From: Monilinia fructicola
Taxonomy: Eukaryota; Ascomycota; Leotiomycetes; Helotiales; Sclerotiniaceae
DNA length: 64,000 bases
Assembly: GCA_008692225.1 (NCBI GenBank)
Contig: VICG01000004.1
Span: 2,833,001 to 2,897,000, forward strand
Reading direction: 5' to 3'
Below the pieces are notes generated by a model, which saw only the letters and a list, made by a program, of their open reading frames with translations, did not search any database and was not told the DNA's origin. Both the position numbers and the translations under genes were made by a program. Positions 61,148-64,000 of this stretch are shown here, in pieces (within the stretch, counting starts at the first letter, position 1; every line of letters starts with the position of its first letter).

Positions 61148-64000
61148 GTTGTCTAGTTGGAGTTCAACTTTGAGTCTTTCATGAGAGGAGAAGTAATGGC
61201 GTGAGGATGAACAAGAGAAAGGGGAGAGGAGTCAGGCCCAATCACCGCGATATACCACTCCAGCTGTTGCTATTATTACTACATGCAGATTATTTCCTTT
61301 GTATTATACCATGATTTACCCTACAACATAATTACAGCATTCCACTACAAAATTCTGAAATCTAATCGAAATCAAATTTCTCGCAATACTCTTGAGTCTT
61401 TCACATAGAACATCATTTCTCCATCGCCTTCCTTTTGAATCCATGGTTGGAAAGTCATGCATGGATATCAGAAACCTGTATCTAACGAAAAGGCGAGAAA
61501 TCTTACGGTCAGGAGAATGGACATACCAAACACATCCTAAGAAGTTGTATGGCGCGTACATTCTCTGCAGTAGAGTGTGCTGGTAGTTCGCCCATGGGTA
61601 CATGCAAAGTTGAATTCTATCACTCCCCTCCCCCTCTCTCTTTCGTACCTAGTTATTACCCACCTATTCTTTAACTATCACATCATCCAACATCAATCAA
61701 TCACATATCACAATCATGCGGCCCGATAAACAATAGAATGTCAATATCACGCATTCGTTCATTCATCGATTCATTCATCAATCTTGATCAATAATATCCA
61801 CCTCTATCATTTTGGTATAAATCTTAGCACGACATGTACTCTTACCCCCTTTTCCCGTCAAGTTCGAGTTCGATATTGGTATTCACAACCCCGAGCAAAC
61901 TATCAATCGCTATGAAACCAGTTGCTTGATCTGTTGTTGGAGATGGGGCGAAGTCCCGGAGTCATGTGTGCAATCCTAGCCCAGCCGCCAGCGCACAAGA
62001 GAACAAGCTTTCGTTCCGCAAAGTGATGTATTCGAATCCCGGTTCTTCGCATGGCTTGATGATACAAATCAAGTCGAGAGTGGGTCGGTGGAACCCGGCT
62101 CGCAGGAAGGGTCTGGTTCTCTTGGTGCTCATTCCTTGACTTGAAGTACGGGGTAGCTACTAGTTGGTTTCTGTGAAGCTTCATCAGTGTGGGGCTGGTA
62201 ACTTCGTGGTGGAGATCTCTGAATTCGCTTTCTTGTTGTTCTGACGGGTGTATGGAAATATATGATTCACGTCTCTCTAAACTTTGCCATTGCACTTTCA
62301 AGGGGTTGTAAAGATGTAAGGGGTAAGTTGTGATGGGTTATCATTCTTTGGTTCATACTGGATGAGGATGGTTTCTCGGTTGTGTCGCAGCGATTATATG
62401 TTCTTAATTATCGTAAAATCTTGTTGATTGGGAGGTATTCACAGCTTGTGTAAGGATTGTTTGTCATGGTGTTGTTGTCAGATGTTACCGTCATCATTCA
62501 TTGTTATGATTGTTGTTATTTTTGTTGTCAAAAGTCATCTACTGTTCTACTGTTCTACTGTTGACTATAATAGGATGATCATGTTCATACTCAATTCTAT
62601 CGATCTCTCTCAAGCAACAGATCTCAATGCTCCATCAACCAGTCCACGAAAAGCGATTCTCAGTAAAATAGAAGAATTGTTATCGTCTAAAGCAAGGTTA
62701 GATCTTACTTCTAGGCGAAGAGAAGCGCCGAGTGGATTTTGTCCAAGAGACAGCAATTCAGATCCGCAGGAGCTTCATGGTGATGGATAATAACAGAAGT
62801 GACGAATATCCGTCACCACTACCAGAAACTTAGCACTGCCGCCCCTTTTCATTATCTTGTTTAGAGAAACTAGCGAAAGAATCGATGTGCTTATCTCTCC
62901 TTGCAAGAATCAAGCAGGAAAGCTGGATTTGACACATTATCGGATAATCGTTTCGGGGACCTAGTTTTCCCATATTCTGGAATTGTATTTCTATGTTTAT
63001 TCTTGAGCTTGTGGGTAAGAGTGGAGGCTTATATAGCCTCTTGTTGAATTACTATTTTTGTTTATTTGAGTATCCATGAGCTTCCAGACTCCTGTATGGA
63101 ATTTTATACTCGTGAAACAGGATGTGAGACCGATCAAACCTCCTTCTCCCCCTCCTTTAATTCGTCATACTAAATCCCGTCCCTCTCGAGAGTTTCAAGG
63201 AGGGCGAGTTATATACCAGCGTCCCATCAACACTTTCTTCACCCAGCAGATGAAAGTAGACATTTCTTAATGTCTGCAAAAAATAACACCATCATCTTAT
63301 CTTTCCCATTCTACATTAGATTCACATCATTTGGGCTGGTTTAATGATACTGCAGGGAGGTTATGATTGGAATGATCGGAGAGTAAACGAGGATAATAGG
63401 ACAGGGTATCGAACGTTATATCAAGAATCTTGCCGCTACCGATAATTTTCCCTATCATTTCATCTTACTGCATCCATCATGAGAATCCAATTGATAAACC
63501 CTTCTGCATCTCCTTTCACAGCAGACCTCATACGGGAGTAATGCTGAAACTAGCTTCGCTACTGAACTCTTAGCTCTCAAGATCCTTGAAGCCTGCCGCG
63601 TGAAAAGAGCAACAGAAGAGGCTTCGTGTTTCTCTTACTGCTAGTCATAACACTTGATACGTATCTGATATATATCCTCATGGGTAAGATTTCGTAAAGA
63701 CGTTCTTTAGATCACATCATTACACTATGCACATTGATCTTGGATTCGAACATATTCCTGGAACTCCCATCAACGATACACCTCCATATAGCCTCTATCT
63801 CAAGTATTGAACACCATCAGCAGTCCGCTGTCAAGCATCTCACACTTCATCCACTTTGGGTGACTGTCTATTCAAGCAAGCAAAAGCAGATCTTTGCGGT
63901 GGATCTAGGGAGGATGCTTCATCCTGTACGCCGCATATCCTCTGTGTTCTTGCTTCTAATCAGAGCTGAGGATTATCTGGACTCAGAGGCTTCCTGACTA
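61148..64000. other. No supported gene
   Basis: 2.9 kb of normal composition with short ORFs only. The frame at 62428-62790 (plus) contains a hydrophilic piece, SPRKAILSKIEELLSSKARL, but no domain. The frame at 63076-63270 (plus) has a proline-rich stretch. Neither is convincing. Confidence 0.45.

Noticed and set aside
62000..62100. tRNA-like GGATTCGAAT T-arm
   Set aside because: The flanking bases do not pair into acceptor, D or anticodon arms.

Overview
The window looks like nuclear DNA of a filamentous ascomycete. The evidence is short introns (about 50-90 nt) with GT..AG ends and CTAAC/CTAAT-type branch sites, a Cdc3/AspB-type septin, LSm4 with an RG-rich tail, fungal MFS and YAT-type permeases, a HET-domain relic, and gene-bearing DNA that alternates with extremely AT-rich blocks typical of RIP (repeat-induced point mutation). 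A leotiomycete related to Botrytis/Sclerotinia is my guess from overall flavour only. No tRNA, rRNA, CRISPR array or bacterial operon was seen.

Layout. 1-1.8 kb: AT-rich RIP block with one copy of a repeat called R1. 1.8-7.2 kb: low-complexity, gene-poor DNA. 7.25-9.5 kb: septin gene. 10.2-12.7 kb: second AT-rich block with an 833-bp element with terminal inverted repeats (R2), ending in a truncated HET-protein relic. 13-20.5 kb: FAD-dependent amine/amino-acid oxidoreductase (minus), an unidentified relic, and an amino-acid permease (plus). 22.2-27.6 kb: large AT-rich block with an inverted R2, a 376-bp TTA microsatellite, an inverted R1 and two further TIR elements. 28.3-29.3 kb: F-box gene in C-rich DNA. 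32.5-34.2 kb: intact MFS transporter. 35.1-36.1 kb: degenerate tandem repeat of about 130 bp. 38.3-40.2 kb: second MFS transporter. 41.7-43.0 kb: unknown basic protein. 46.2-51.5 kb: three related BTB-like genes, one of them a relic. 54.3-56.3 kb: mitochondrial PPR protein. 56.8-57.4 kb: LSM4. 58.9-61.1 kb: large His/Pro-rich single-pass membrane protein. The last 2.9 kb has no gene I can support.

Two observations matter most. (1) In at least six genes the conserved reading frame is broken by single-base length changes, nearly all in short homopolymers and mostly one extra base. Correcting them gives full-length proteins whose exon lengths add up, so sequencing or assembly error is likely, and automated annotation of these genes will be truncated. 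(2) R1 and R2 occur as a nested inverted arrangement around the 12-22 kb segment. The BTB trio also shares a C-terminal C-x2-H-x7-C-P motif that I do not recognise from a named domain.

Functional links are modest. The oxidoreductase/permease neighbourhood could serve uptake and oxidation of an amine or amino acid. The F-box and BTB proteins are of the kind that act as ubiquitin-ligase adaptors. Septin, LSm4 and PPR are housekeeping genes.
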